Shown here piece by piece: positions 53,251-62,782 of a stretch of 64,000 nucleotides of DNA. The notes beneath the pieces were generated by a model. The model did no database searches. It was not told where the DNA came from and worked only from the letters and a program-made list of their open reading frames with translations. The stretch's first letter is position 1. Each line of letters starts with the position of its first letter. Source of the DNA: Heyndrickxia acidicola (GTDB lineage Bacteria; Bacillota; Bacilli; Bacillales; Bacillaceae_C). The stretch covers positions 2,678,847 to 2,742,846 of the forward strand of contig NZ_KV440953.1 of NCBI RefSeq assembly GCF_001636425.1, read 5' to 3'. The translations under genes and the position numbers were made by a program.

Positions 53251-53373
53251 CTTGTTTATTCCTCCTTTGACCAAGGCTTAAGTTAACCCTTTTTTCATGG
53301 CATTTTCCTCATAGATCTATTCGTAAAATGGATAAACCCTTATTAAATCCTTAAAACCACTCTGAATTTAGGA

Positions 53374-53760
53374 TTACTGGCTTGGAACAAGCCCCCAGAT
53401 AAAAACGTAATAAATACCAAAAATCAGGAAAATAAAAATAAGGGAGACAGATAAAAAAATCACCATAATTCTTGAAAAGCGGAACGTCTGATTATTAATA
53501 TCTTTCCCTTTTTTAAAATAACTGAAGGTGCTAATGATCAAAGAAATGATCCCCACGAAAATGGAAGCCAATCCAATAACCTTAGCCAATATATCTCCGA
53601 TAACAATCTTTTGTGTCTGGGTAGAAAAATGAAGATTGGTAATTAAAAAGCCAACCCCGATGATTGTAATGTTTGTACGGATCCAGGCAAGATACGTGCG
53701 CTCATTCGCAAGGTGCTGCTGAATATATTTTGATTCTCCAGTTTGTTCTATTTCTTTCAT
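53374..53760 (-). CDS. DUF202 membrane protein (YidH-like)
   Basis: The 128-aa protein carries the DUF202 signature LANERTYLAWIRTNITIIGVGF near residues 17-38, then three membrane helices. Function is unknown. GAGGG lies eight bases before the ATG. A fragment of repeat family C lies directly upstream and may hold or displace the promoter. Confidence 0.82.
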   Translation of the reverse strand: MKEIEQTGESKYIQQHLANERTYLAWIRTNITIIGVGFLITNLHFSTQTQKIVIGDILAKVIGLASIFVGIISLIISTFSYFKKGKDINNQTFRFSRIMVIFLSVSLIFIFLIFGIYYVFIWGLVPSQ

Positions 53761-53769
53761 TTAGTATCC

Positions 53770-53865
53770 CTCTTTATAAAAGGCTATTGTCGTATAGGTT
53801 GTTACTTTACGTACAAAGAATTCTCTGCTTCCTACGTATAATAGTATTTTTAAAATTTGCATAGC
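53770..53865. repeat. MITE-like family C, left fragment
   Basis: AAAAGGCTATTGTCGTATAG, then GTTGTTACTTTACGTACAAA matches the left arms at 37.3 and 10.9 kb. The right end is degraded. Confidence 0.6.
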
Positions 53866-53926
53866 CATTAATTCATTATTAATTGCATAAAATGCAGATT
53901 ATAGTAATCCCTATACTTGATCTCTT

Positions 53927-54526
53927 TTACTTAAACCAGCCCTTCTCCTTTAAATGTGTTATCGCTTCAATTCTGTTCTTTACTCCCAGTTTTTCAAGGA
54001 TAGCGGATATATAATTTCGGACTGTGCCTGTTTTTATACTAAGCTGATCAGCAATTTCCTTTGTGTCTTTTCCATCTGCTATTAAATCCAGTACCTCTCT
54101 TTCCCGATCAGTAAGCGGATTCTCCTCACTATAAATATCATCCATTAATTCGGGTGCAATTATTCTTCTGCCTTCCATTACACCTCGAATGGAACTCGCC
54201 AGTTCTTCGCTAGGACTGTCTTTTAGTAAATACCCTCTTACTCCTGCTTTTAAAGCCCGCTGAAAATAACCTGTGCGGGCAAATGTGGTTAAAATGATGA
54301 CTTTGCAGTTCAGGCCCTTTATTTCTTCAGCTGCTTCAAGTCCACTCTTGCCAGGCATCTCAATATCCATAATACAGACATCCGGCTTGAGAGCCTTTAC
54401 AAGCTCGATCGCTTCATCCCCGTTGGAAGCTTTTCCGACAACCTCCATATCTTCTTCAAGATTGAGAAGTGATCCAAAGGCTCCAAGAAGCATTTTCTGG
54501 TCTTCAGCTATAACAATCGTTATCAT
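53927..54526 (-). CDS. desR: Response regulator DesR
   Basis: The 199-aa NarL/LuxR-type regulator has phospho-acceptor Asp54 in CIMDIEMPG and a C-terminal HTH (LTDREREVLDLIADGKDTKEIA). The number and the genes upstream (desK, des) identify it as DesR, which activates des when membranes are too ordered. The ribosome site is AGGAGGG. Confidence 0.9.
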   Translation of the reverse strand: MITIVIAEDQKMLLGAFGSLLNLEEDMEVVGKASNGDEAIELVKALKPDVCIMDIEMPGKSGLEAAEEIKGLNCKVIILTTFARTGYFQRALKAGVRGYLLKDSPSEELASSIRGVMEGRRIIAPELMDDIYSEENPLTDREREVLDLIADGKDTKEIADQLSIKTGTVRNYISAILEKLGVKNRIEAITHLKEKGWFK

Positions 54527-54537
54527 TTAAAGCCCTC

Positions 54538-55653
54538 CTAGTCTTTTTGCTTCACATCATTTGGTACCTTTATGATTAATACGGTTCCTTTTTCGGAAAA
54601 AAGCTCCATTTCTCCGTTTACAAAATCGAGCCGCTCTTTCATGCCGCTTAACCCATGGCCCCTCTCTTTATTTCCATCTTTAAATACCCCGTCATCGCTG
54701 ATTATCAATTCTACCTCTTTCCAAGACTGGTTTATCATCACACTGCATTTGGCCGCACCGCTATGCTTAACAACATTCGTTACAGCCTCTTTTAGGCACA
54801 TACTTAAAATATTTTCAGTAAAAAGCGATACATTTGTCAAAACTGTAGACCCATCAATCTCCAATTCAATCCCTGCTGCTTTTAAGATTTCCTTAATTTG
54901 CAGAACTTCCTCTTTTAACCGGATTCCTCTCATAGAAGAAACCATTTTTCTTACTTCATTAAGCGCCGTTCTGGCTGTTTGCTGAACATCCTTTAACTCC
55001 GCTCGCGCCTGCTCTGGATCCTTATAAATTAGTCTCCTTGCCAAATCACTTTTTAAACCGATAAGCGAAAGCTTTTGGCCTAATGTATCGTGGAGATCCC
55101 GTGCAATTCGCTGTCTTTCTTCTAACTTTATCAGCTCTGATATTTTTTTATTGGCATGTTCAAGTTTTTCCACTAGCTGTCCCTTTTCCTTCCGATTCCT
55201 TATGTTTAAGGGCAGGAGGATGACACTGATTCCCGTAATAATCACGAATGGCAGTTGCTTTAAAATTAAAGCATCCTGTATAAGGATATTATAGTTGATT
55301 GAGACCGTGGTACTGACAAGAAGCACAATATACAGAGAGGTAAACGCTATCCGATCTTTTATATTTCCTATATAATAAGCCAGAAAAAAAGAAAAATAAA
55401 CATAGCTGTAAAGACTGGTAAAGGCTGTTGATATACCAATTAAAATAATGCTCCATAAATAAATCGTCCAGTTTGAAGCGGTAAAGGCAAAGCGGTAAAA
55501 GGCAAAAAATAAGAATGTAAGGAGGATTCCTGCCAGCATTTTAGCCAGAGAGTCCGCTTGTAAAATAAAGTAGAAGGGAAGGATACAGAGTATGGTCCAT
55601 ATATAAGGGGCTATACCATTGTTCCGATAAAATGTGGTTACCTTTTTAAACAT
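54538..55653 (-). CDS. desK: Thermosensor histidine kinase DesK
   Basis: The 371-aa kinase has four to five N-terminal helices that sense bilayer thickness, then a HisKA_3 domain with His188 in RQRIARDLHDTLGQKLSL and an HATPase domain (DDGVFKDGNKERGHGLSGM). His188 is the same position as in B. subtilis DesK. The stop lies 12 bp before desR. Confidence 0.9.
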   Translation of the reverse strand: MFKKVTTFYRNNGIAPYIWTILCILPFYFILQADSLAKMLAGILLTFLFFAFYRFAFTASNWTIYLWSIILIGISTAFTSLYSYVYFSFFLAYYIGNIKDRIAFTSLYIVLLVSTTVSINYNILIQDALILKQLPFVIITGISVILLPLNIRNRKEKGQLVEKLEHANKKISELIKLEERQRIARDLHDTLGQKLSLIGLKSDLARRLIYKDPEQARAELKDVQQTARTALNEVRKMVSSMRGIRLKEEVLQIKEILKAAGIELEIDGSTVLTNVSLFTENILSMCLKEAVTNVVKHSGAAKCSVMINQSWKEVELIISDDGVFKDGNKERGHGLSGMKERLDFVNGEMELFSEKGTVLIIKVPNDVKQKD

Positions 55654-55783
55654 TTCTTTACCTCTTTTTCCAGTAGATTCTCAAATAAATTCCCCAAACT
55701 ATATCTATTGAAATTATCTTACCCATTCCTATCTTACAGGCTTTCTGTATGAGAACTATTTTTTATGTATTCTATATACAAAC

Positions 55784-55813
55784 ACTGCCCGGATAATGGG
55801 AAATCCGGGCAGT
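55784..55813 (-). terminator. Hairpin between des and desK
   Basis: ACTGCCCGGAT and ATCCGGGCAGT form an exact 11-bp stem with an 8-base loop just after the des stop. A short GTTTGT follows, so it probably ends most des transcripts and lets few reach desKR. Confidence 0.6.
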
Positions 55814-55833
55814 ATGGAATAGGTTCTATTCAT

Positions 55834-56883
55834 TTAAAGCTCTGTTTCTGGTCTAGCCTGTATCTTTTTATTTTTTAATTTAACATATCCCTTCAATTCT
55901 TTAAACCCGATAAACCTCTTGTTATTCTCATCCCAAAGGCGAAAGGATATGGAGCGGAGGCTTGTTGCCAAGGTAATTGTTGGAACATTTTGCAATGGCT
56001 TAATATCATTGTGTACAGCTTCCAATCGATAATTGGGCACTCTTGGGCTTAAATGATGGATGTGATGAAACCCGATATTCCCCGTAAGCCACTGAAGAAT
56101 TTTAGGCAGCTTGTAAAAAGAGCTTCCTTCGACTGCTGCTTTTACATATTCCCATTCCTCATCACCCTCGAAATAAGAATCCTCAAACGTATGCTGTACA
56201 TAAAAAAGCCAGACACCTGCTGAGCCGGAGATTAAGAAGATCGGCACTTGTACCAGCAGGAAGGATTGCCAGCCAATTGCAAGGCAGAGCAAGACTGCCA
56301 ATGCAGCAATACAAAGATTCGTAATATACGTATTGATACGTTCCTTGCGTTTGGCTCCTTTTCGATTAAACCGATTTTTCAAAAGAAATTCATAAATAGG
56401 ACCTAATCCAAACATAACAAATGGATTTCGATATGCACGGTAACAAAGCTTTTTCCAAATAGGCGCTGACAGGTATTCATCCACTGTCAGCATCCAGATA
56501 TCCCCTGTTCCACGCTTATCAAGATTACTGCTTGTGGCATGGTGAACAGAATGGCTGTGCTGCCATTGATTGTACGGAAACAACGTCAATATTCCTGTAA
56601 TCGTGCCCAGAATTTTATTCGCACGCCGATTCTTAAAGAAAGAGTGGTGGCAGCAATCATGAAAAATGATAAAGATTCTCGTTAAAAATCCCGCTCCTAC
56701 CACAGCAAATGCTAATGTCAGCAAATAAGAAACCGACAAACTCTCATATGCCAGAATCCAAACGATCAAAAAAGGAACAATGGTATTTATTATTTGTCTT
56801 ACACTTCCCTTTGTATCGGATCGCTCATATGGCGATGTTAATTTTTTTAAATTTAAATTGGCTTTTTTTGTTTTATTCATCAT
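55834..56883 (-). CDS. des: Membrane phospholipid delta5-type fatty-acid desaturase Des
   Basis: The 349-aa di-iron desaturase has the three His boxes: HDCCHHSF (75-82), HSHSVHH (109-115) and FHHIHHLSPRVP near 290. It introduces a double bond into membrane acyl chains after cold shock. Start at 56883 follows AAGGG. The longer frame to 56964 would run through the promoter -10 (56915-56920) and is rejected. With desK and desR downstream it forms the classical cassette. Confidence 0.9.
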   Translation of the reverse strand: MMNKTKKANLNLKKLTSPYERSDTKGSVRQIINTIVPFLIVWILAYESLSVSYLLTLAFAVVGAGFLTRIFIIFHDCCHHSFFKNRRANKILGTITGILTLFPYNQWQHSHSVHHATSSNLDKRGTGDIWMLTVDEYLSAPIWKKLCYRAYRNPFVMFGLGPIYEFLLKNRFNRKGAKRKERINTYITNLCIAALAVLLCLAIGWQSFLLVQVPIFLISGSAGVWLFYVQHTFEDSYFEGDEEWEYVKAAVEGSSFYKLPKILQWLTGNIGFHHIHHLSPRVPNYRLEAVHNDIKPLQNVPTITLATSLRSISFRLWDENNKRFIGFKELKGYVKLKNKKIQARPETEL

Positions 56884-56914
56884 TTCGTTTCCCTTCTGTT
56901 GCAGGATAAGGCTC

Positions 56915-56985
56915 ATTATATAAGAAAGAAGAGAAACCGGGCAGACATACCCGTCATACATCATGCATGATAAATGTCATGTATA
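56915..56985 (-). promoter_or_regulatory. des promoter with DesR-box region
   Basis: TATAAT (56920-56915) lies without a convincing -35. Upstream, 56953-56985 holds overlapping inverted repeats built from ATGACAT, ATCATGCATGAT and GTATGAC. This is the layout expected for an activator-dependent promoter bound by DesR~P. Confidence 0.6.
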
Positions 56986-57104
56986 AGGGATCCACCCCTA
57001 CAGCCGCCTCGCTTTACTGTGTTGCTTTTTTTTTAGATTCTGCTAAATTTCTATGTTCATAACTGTTTTTGTCAAGAGAATGGAAAAAAATCAAAACAAA
57101 AATT

Positions 57105-57290
57105 CCTTTACCAAGGTTCTTTTCGTATACTTTGGTGCTAATGGGCACAAAAATATCATTTTAAATATATACTCAGTATTAAGACTTGCGCATAACACAC
57201 GAAAAGATGCCAAAAAGACAGACAACATACGGGATGTTCCTTTTTACGTATAGCAGCAATCTATGAGAAAACAGCCTTTCGCAAAGACAG
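57105..57290. repeat. MITE-like family C, complete inverted copy
   Basis: Ends AAGGTTCTTTTCGTATACTT and the complement of CAATCTATGAGAAAACAGCCTT are imperfect inverted repeats. The interior (ACACGAAAAGATGCC, AAGACAGACAACATACGG) is shared with 37.3 and 6.4 kb. No protein is encoded. Confidence 0.8.
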
Positions 57291-57362
57291 ACTTTCAAAA
57301 TTGTTTAACCTTCGCACTTAACAGGAATAGGTTACTAAATCTCTAAACTTAGGTGGTCAATC

Positions 57363-58415
57363 ATGAATGAGAATCTTTATAATATAGTAATTCATTCTAT
57401 GCTTTTCAAATTTATTGCATATTCCCTTCTAATAATCCTTCTAGGCTTATCTTTTAAAGGAACGGCTTTATACGCTTCAGCCAAAAATTCGGCTTTAAAT
57501 GAACGATTTACACCGGTATTTCTATCCTCCGTAAACTGGCTGATGTACTACAGCATTATACTCTTGTTTCTTTTTATCTTTTCTAAGAAAAAATGGCTAT
57601 TCTATCCTCTCTATTCACAGGGCGGAGTCAAGGTTACCCTTTTCCTGGTGATTATCGCTATCATGTTAGTTTCACTTGCAAGCAGGCTGGTAAAGCTGCT
57701 TACAAGATACATTTTAACCCCTGTTTATAAGCATTACGATGTGGACAAGGGATTAGGATTTACCTTTAATCAAGTTATTTATTATGTTGTCATGCTGCTC
57801 GCGGTGTGGATCAGCTTCAAAAGTGTTGGTATTGATTTAACGGCTCTTGGTACTGTTTTCAGTGTGCTGGGGATCGGGATAGGCTTTGGGATGAGAAACA
57901 TAGCGGGGAACTTTGTCTCAGGAATTATTATGCTCTTTGAGAGACCTGTCGAGGTAGGTGAAGTCATTCAAATTGATGATACAGTGGGCAAAGTGGAAAA
58001 AATCAGGCTCCGATCCACCCTCGTGAGAAGCGCGAAGGAAGGTGCGCTGATTGTACCGAATCAATATTTTATAGAACAAGTGATAAAAAATCGGACGGGG
58101 GCTGAAGTAACGGCCCAGGTGATGATTAGCGTGGAATACGGGGCTGATACTAAAGAAGTTGAACTCCTCCTCTATAAAGCAGTAAAAAAAGTAAAGGATG
58201 AACAGGCAGGCATTCTAAAAGCGCTTGACACATCCATTCGCTTGATTAATATCCGCGGGAGTGCCATAGATTTCTTAATTGAACTGCCCGTCATGAATTT
58301 AGATGTAAAAGATGAAATTGAAAGCAGGCTCCGGCACTCTATTGTAAAGCTATTTATGGAGAAACAGATTCGGCTCGCTACTTATGTAGCATCCCAGCCT
58401 ATGGTAAAAGAATGA
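57363..58415 (+). CDS. MscS-family mechanosensitive channel
   Basis: The 350-aa protein has four to five membrane helices. The pore-lining TM3 is GLY/ALA rich (LGTVFSVLGIGIGFGMRNIAGNF) and is followed by the MscS beta domain (FERPVEVGEVIQIDDTVGKVEKI) and a C-terminal alpha/beta part. It opens when membrane tension rises and releases solutes. A repeat element lies just upstream. The next gene is convergent with a 13-bp gap, so transcripts must overlap. Confidence 0.88.
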   Translation: MNENLYNIVIHSMLFKFIAYSLLIILLGLSFKGTALYASAKNSALNERFTPVFLSSVNWLMYYSIILLFLFIFSKKKWLFYPLYSQGGVKVTLFLVIIAIMLVSLASRLVKLLTRYILTPVYKHYDVDKGLGFTFNQVIYYVVMLLAVWISFKSVGIDLTALGTVFSVLGIGIGFGMRNIAGNFVSGIIMLFERPVEVGEVIQIDDTVGKVEKIRLRSTLVRSAKEGALIVPNQYFIEQVIKNRTGAEVTAQVMISVEYGADTKEVELLLYKAVKKVKDEQAGILKALDTSIRLINIRGSAIDFLIELPVMNLDVKDEIESRLRHSIVKLFMEKQIRLATYVASQPMVKE

Positions 58416-58428
58416 AGATGATACAAGC

Positions 58429-58890
58429 CTAGATAACTTTTCCCGTGTATGGCTTGGCTGGCATACGTAGAAAATCATAGAATGCAATGTCTTCCACTCT
58501 CGTAAGATAAGCATGCAAGCTTTCTGCCATCATCAAATTAATGATGGGCACTTTTTCATTAATAAGAATGATGGGCTTTTGCATGGCATAACCGTATCCA
58601 ACTTCAAATGCAGTCCCGCTATCCACATTGGATCCTTCAAAATCAAGAATGACCACCATAACGTCAGCCCTTCTTAAAAATTTCAGATCGTTATGGAACG
58701 TTGCTTTTCTCCATTCCATAGAACCAAATGTGAGCTGCTCAAACTGATGATATCGCGCAGAAAAAACATCCGCAACATAAGGATTCCGTTTTAAAGCCTG
58801 TTCTAAGCGGTATATGCGGTCAACCTGATCTTTGTTAAAAAATGGACTGGCAATAAATACTCTTATTGTCCTTTGGGAACTGTGTTCCAT
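58429..58890 (-). CDS. Nucleoside 2-deoxyribosyltransferase-like protein
   Basis: The 153-aa protein has the family core: RVFIASPFFN at the N-terminus, ADVMVVILDFEGSNVDSGTAFEVGYGYAMQKPIILI, in which Asp (substrate ribose) and the catalytic Glu are placed as in PF05014. Such proteins exchange bases between deoxynucleosides or cleave nucleotides. Convergent with the channel gene. The actual substrate is unknown. Confidence 0.8.
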   Translation of the reverse strand: MEHSSQRTIRVFIASPFFNKDQVDRIYRLEQALKRNPYVADVFSARYHQFEQLTFGSMEWRKATFHNDLKFLRRADVMVVILDFEGSNVDSGTAFEVGYGYAMQKPIILINEKVPIINLMMAESLHAYLTRVEDIAFYDFLRMPAKPYTGKVI

Positions 58891-59193
58891 CTATATCGCT
58901 CCTTTTTTCTTCAACATTTTGAGCATGGAGATCTCCCGCCCAAAATATTCTTTTTCTACATATATGAAAGAACAATCCCACAGGTGTCTAAGAGTAGGAT
59001 GCAATAGTTAATCCAATAATCTTTAAGCTCCCTGAAAACGCAATATTGATATTTTACAGATACGCGAGGATCCTGCTTGGCGGGTGAAGGGAGACCTTCA
59101 GGAGCAAAGAGTCAAAGAACCAAAGAGGCTCTCGCACCGCCCACGCAAAAAAGCGCCTGAATCAGGAATATACAGGCAAGAATAAAAGAGCCC
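58891..59193. other. Intergenic region without supported gene
   Basis: A 65-codon frame (59112-59309) overlaps the LysR gene out of frame and is not real. Nothing else is recognised. Confidence 0.4.
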
Positions 59194-60102
59194 TTATGTA
59201 AAATGCTTTTCCAGTTTAAATGAAATTTTCTCGAAATAGCTGACAACATGTTGAAAGAAACAATCTGCTGCATAGGAGGCATGCCTCCGTTTTGAGCGCG
59301 CAATCCCAATGGTACGTTGAAACACCGGATTTTTAATGCGCAGCAAAGATACTGATTGATGGGGAGAAATAAACCAGGTTAGCGCCGGTACAAAAGCTAC
59401 CCCAAGCCCCTTTTGGACGAGCCTTGCAATTAAGAGAGTCTCATCCCCTTCAAAAGCGATTTTCGGGATAAATCCTGCCTCCCGGCAATAGGCATCCGTT
59501 ACATTCCTAACACCAATTCCTGTATTCGTACTAATAAATGACTCGTCCTTTGCTTCAATTAGATCAATACTCTTTTTCTTTGCCAAAGGATGGTTATTAG
59601 GAACCATGAGAAAAACTTCTTCAGTCAATAAAGGAGTCCATTCAATATCCGTACCTTCTATCGGCGTCGAAGAAATTCCCATATGAATGTCACCCCTTTC
59701 TATCAAGGACGCCATGGATGAATTTCCAGCAATCAGCTGCTGAAAATAAACATTAGAATGCTCTATTAAGAACGAGCTGACAAGCTCTGGTAAAATACTT
59801 GGAATGGAAATAGCAAGCTGTACGGTTCCCTGATGAAGTCCCGAGAGGCTTTGCAATTCCTGCTTTCCTTCTGTTATTTCCATAAATACACGGTCCACCC
59901 TTCTTAAAAAGGCTTTACCATAGTGATTCAGCTTGATTTGTCTTCCCTCCCGGTCAAATAAAGGGACACCGAGATCTTCCTCAAGCCTTGAAATCGTTTT
60001 ACTTAAGGATGGCTGTGCGATATTCAACTCTTCTGATGCTCTTGTCATATGTTCCAGGCGAGCAACCACCTGAAAGTACTTCAGCTGTAAAAGTTCCATC
60101 AT
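59194..60102 (-). CDS. LysR-family regulator
   Basis: The 302-aa regulator has the N-terminal wHTH (ELLQLKYFQVVARLEHMTRAS, then AQPSLSKTISRLEEDLGVPLFDR) and a substrate-binding domain. Its divergent neighbour is an aldehyde dehydrogenase gene 143 bp away, the usual layout for activation by LysR proteins in response to an aromatic or carboxylic inducer. GGAGAGGG precedes the ATG. Confidence 0.87.
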   Translation of the reverse strand: MMELLQLKYFQVVARLEHMTRASEELNIAQPSLSKTISRLEEDLGVPLFDREGRQIKLNHYGKAFLRRVDRVFMEITEGKQELQSLSGLHQGTVQLAISIPSILPELVSSFLIEHSNVYFQQLIAGNSSMASLIERGDIHMGISSTPIEGTDIEWTPLLTEEVFLMVPNNHPLAKKKSIDLIEAKDESFISTNTGIGVRNVTDAYCREAGFIPKIAFEGDETLLIARLVQKGLGVAFVPALTWFISPHQSVSLLRIKNPVFQRTIGIARSKRRHASYAADCFFQHVVSYFEKISFKLEKHFT

Positions 60103-60244
60103 TCCCTCTCCAATACATAGACTTAAATATATTATTTTATAAACAATTATGTATTATACACTATCGATAATCTATTATATACTTTCAACTGTACTCCTAT
60201 TAAAGGAGTTATTCATTTAAATAAAGTACAGGAGGCTGTCTTTT

Positions 60245-61699
60245 ATGATAAATCATTATTCCAAGCAATATATAAATGGTGTATGGCGTGAGGGGAAAAG
60301 TGAAACCGTCTATAACGATACTAATCCTTTTAATGATGAGGTACTGACATCCTTTAAGCTTTCTACAAAAACAGATGTAGATGAAGCGTATGAATCAGCC
60401 CTGAAAGCTCAAAAGGATTGGGCAAAAACTTCTGCAGAAACAAAAAAAGCGATCTTTTACCGTGCTGCAGAAATTTTTGAAGAAAAAAAAAATGAATTCG
60501 TTCAAGTTATTGTCCAAGAAACGGGAAGCTCAGTATTAAAGGCAACAGGCGAAGTTATTAGCATTATTGACATGATTAGACATGCGGCAAGCTATAGTGA
60601 CAGAATGGAAGCCCCTGATGTTCTTTTATCATCGATGCCAGGGAAAGAAAGTCTTGTTTACCATAAGCCTGCCGGTGTGGTGGGAATTATTAGTCCTTTT
60701 AATTATCCACTTTTCCTTTCCATGCGTGCAGTTGCTCCAGCGTTAGCTGTAGGAGATGCAGTAGTATTAAAACCGGATCTGCAAACTCAAATATCCGGCG
60801 GCTTTATCATTGCAGAGGTCTTTGAGCAGGCAGGTCTGCCAAAAGGAGTCCTGAACGTCATTTCATTTACTATTGAAGAAGTAGGAGATTACTTTGTAGA
60901 GCATCCTACTCCTCAAATCATATCATTTACCGGATCAACAGCTGTTGGAAGGCATATTGGCGCTCTTTGCGGCAAGCATTTGAAAAAAGTGGCCCTTGAA
61001 CTGGGAGGCAACAGTCCTTTCATCGTACTGGAGGATGCTGACATAGATCAGGCAATCGATGCAGCCATTTTTGGCAAGTTCATTCATCAGGGACAAATCT
61101 GTATGATTACAAACCGTATCCTTGTACAGCGAAGCCTTTACGATGAATTTGTCAATCGCTATGTACAAAGAGCAAGCGAGCTGCCTTACGGAAACCCCAT
61201 TGATCAAAAGGTAGTAATTGGACCTATTATCAATAATAATCAAATCAATAAAATTTTAAAGATAGTTGAAGAAGGAAAGAAAGAAGGCAACCGCTTAGTG
61301 CTGGAAGGAAAACGGGCTGGGAATGTTCTCACTCCATTTGTTTTTACTGATGTAAACAACGATTCAAAACTGGCTCAAACTGAAATATTCGGACCTGTTG
61401 CCATCATTATTCCTTTTGATACAGAGGCAGAAGCTCTTCAAATGGCGAATAAAACAGAATATGGCCTATCCGGTGCAGTATTTACTCAAGATATTGAACG
61501 AGGAATCGAATTCGCCCGGCAGCTTGAAAGCGGTATGGCACATGTAAATGACCAGACTGTTAATTCTTCACCAAACGCGCCGTTTGGCGGAGAAAAAGCC
61601 TCAGGACTTGGCCGCTATGGCGGGGAATGGGGATTTGAAGAATTTACAAGTGTAAAATGGGTTACTGTGCAAAGAACACCTAGAAAATACCCGTTCTAA
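60245..61699 (+). CDS. Aldehyde dehydrogenase (benzaldehyde/vanillin-dehydrogenase-like)
   Basis: The 484-aa NAD(P)-dependent enzyme has the catalytic Cys286 in HQGQICMITNR, the general base Glu in ALELGGNSPF and the coenzyme-binding GSTAVGRHIG. The overall pattern (FNYPLFLSMRAVAPALAVGD, PFGGEKASGLGRYGG) is like aromatic-aldehyde dehydrogenases. It oxidises aldehydes to acids in the cytoplasm. It is divergent from a LysR regulator that probably controls it. AGGAGG lies 9 bases before the ATG; a terminator follows. Confidence 0.88.
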   Translation: MINHYSKQYINGVWREGKSETVYNDTNPFNDEVLTSFKLSTKTDVDEAYESALKAQKDWAKTSAETKKAIFYRAAEIFEEKKNEFVQVIVQETGSSVLKATGEVISIIDMIRHAASYSDRMEAPDVLLSSMPGKESLVYHKPAGVVGIISPFNYPLFLSMRAVAPALAVGDAVVLKPDLQTQISGGFIIAEVFEQAGLPKGVLNVISFTIEEVGDYFVEHPTPQIISFTGSTAVGRHIGALCGKHLKKVALELGGNSPFIVLEDADIDQAIDAAIFGKFIHQGQICMITNRILVQRSLYDEFVNRYVQRASELPYGNPIDQKVVIGPIINNNQINKILKIVEEGKKEGNRLVLEGKRAGNVLTPFVFTDVNNDSKLAQTEIFGPVAIIIPFDTEAEALQMANKTEYGLSGAVFTQDIERGIEFARQLESGMAHVNDQTVNSSPNAPFGGEKASGLGRYGGEWGFEEFTSVKWVTVQRTPRKYPF

Positions 61700-61726
61700 C
61701 GAAAAAGCCTGCCCTTGTTAAAAACC

Positions 61727-61759
61727 GAAAAAGGACTATCCACTCGCGGATAGTCCTTT
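61727..61759. terminator. Bidirectional terminator
   Basis: AAAGGACTATCC and GGATAGTCCTTT form an exact stem between the aldehyde dehydrogenase gene and the small convergent gene. Confidence 0.8.
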
Positions 61760-61763
61760 ATTA

Positions 61764-61898
61764 TTATTGTTGTATCTGGCGTTCAAGCATACGCTTTTCT
61801 ATTTTCAAGTCGATTTGCTCTAATTCTTTTTTAGTAAGATCTTTTTTATTTTGTTCAATCAGCTTCCTATATGATGCCAATCTTTTTCTCGTAATCAT
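61764..61898 (-). CDS. Small basic protein, FbpB-like
   Basis: This short gene encodes 44 aa (MITRKRLASYRKLIEQNKKD, then LTKKELEQIDLKIEKRMLER). It is highly basic and helical, resembling Fur-regulated small basic proteins (FbpB family), which help the FsrA RNA in iron-sparing. AAAGGA lies before the ATG. A clear Fur box is not visible, so the call is tentative. Confidence 0.55.
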   Translation of the reverse strand: MITRKRLASYRKLIEQNKKDLTKKELEQIDLKIEKRMLERQIQQ

Positions 61899-61899
61899 T

Positions 61900-62320
61900 T
61901 GGATTGTCCTTTCTATTTTCCAAAACCTTTCTACTAAATCCTGCTGTTTTGGAGTGTTTAAGGGATTTCCTTGTATTGCTCAGCAATCTTAAGCCTCTAC
62001 ATGTATAAACTATATCTTAGTTTTTTTAAAAAACTATGAATTTCATGTTAAAAGATGATGAATTTTTGACAGAATGCATATATCTGCGTTTTATGAATTT
62101 TCACTGGTTATTTACGGGCTCTTTGCAAATGTTTAAATCCACCAATTTGGTTAGATGTTTTGGTATGAATTACACCCGTGGGCAGCAGCCTTAATTTTTA
62201 ATATTGAATAGGTGCAGAGCGACTTGCACTTGTTGAGCAAAGATTGATATTGCACCTCAGGCTGTTTTTATCATAATGCTGAAATTCAAATTGATGCTTT
62301 TGCTTTATGAACGGCTTTAT
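61900..62320. other. Intergenic region without gene
   Basis: AT-rich sequence with a weak inverted pair near 62210-62265 (AGGTGCAGAGCGACTTGC ... GCACCT). No reading frame with a ribosome site. Confidence 0.35.
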
Positions 62321-62334
62321 TGAGTTACCTCCTG

Positions 62335-62560
62335 CTCGTTTTGTCCTTCATTAACCTCATGAAGGACTTTTCTGAACCCCCATTCTCACGTTTTGTCCTT
62401 CATCAACCTCATGAAGGACTTTTCTGAACCTCCATTCTCACGTTTTGTCCTTCATCCCCCTCATGAAGGACTTTTCTGAACCTCCATTCTCACGTTTTGT
62501 CCTTCATCCCCCTCATGAAGGACTTTTCCGAACTTTCACACTCGCGTTTTGTCCTCCCCC
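62335..62560. repeat. Tandem array of a 52-bp hairpin repeat
   Basis: The word TTGTCCTTCAT starts at 62341, 62393, 62445 and 62497, exactly 52 bp apart, with a degenerate fifth start at 62549. Each unit holds GTCCTTCAT and its inverse ATGAAGGAC around a seven-base loop, then TTTTCTGAACC and a spacer. Confidence 0.9.
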
Positions 62561-62782
62561 TCCTTAGAATACTTTCCTTAAATTTCGGTAGACTGCTTCA
62601 ATGAATTTAAACAAAAGCGAAACAAAAAAGCAGCATAATAAAGAGCTCACTCTTAATCATACTGCCAGTGCTATTATATACACGACATACTTCATACCTG
62701 CTCTTGCTTTAAAGGCTTATATTGATTCCGCTGACGTCATCTCACCTCTGTTTGTTTCTGCAACATACCGATAATACTTTTT

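Noticed and set aside
57053-57253. 66-codon plus-strand frame
   Set aside because: It is made almost wholly of MITE-like family C; the inverted copy at 37.3 kb gives a related frame, a sign of repeat DNA rather than a protein family.
62335-62560. 52-bp array considered as a CRISPR array
   Set aside because: Spacers are nearly identical to each other and there are no cas genes; it is a simple tandem repeat.
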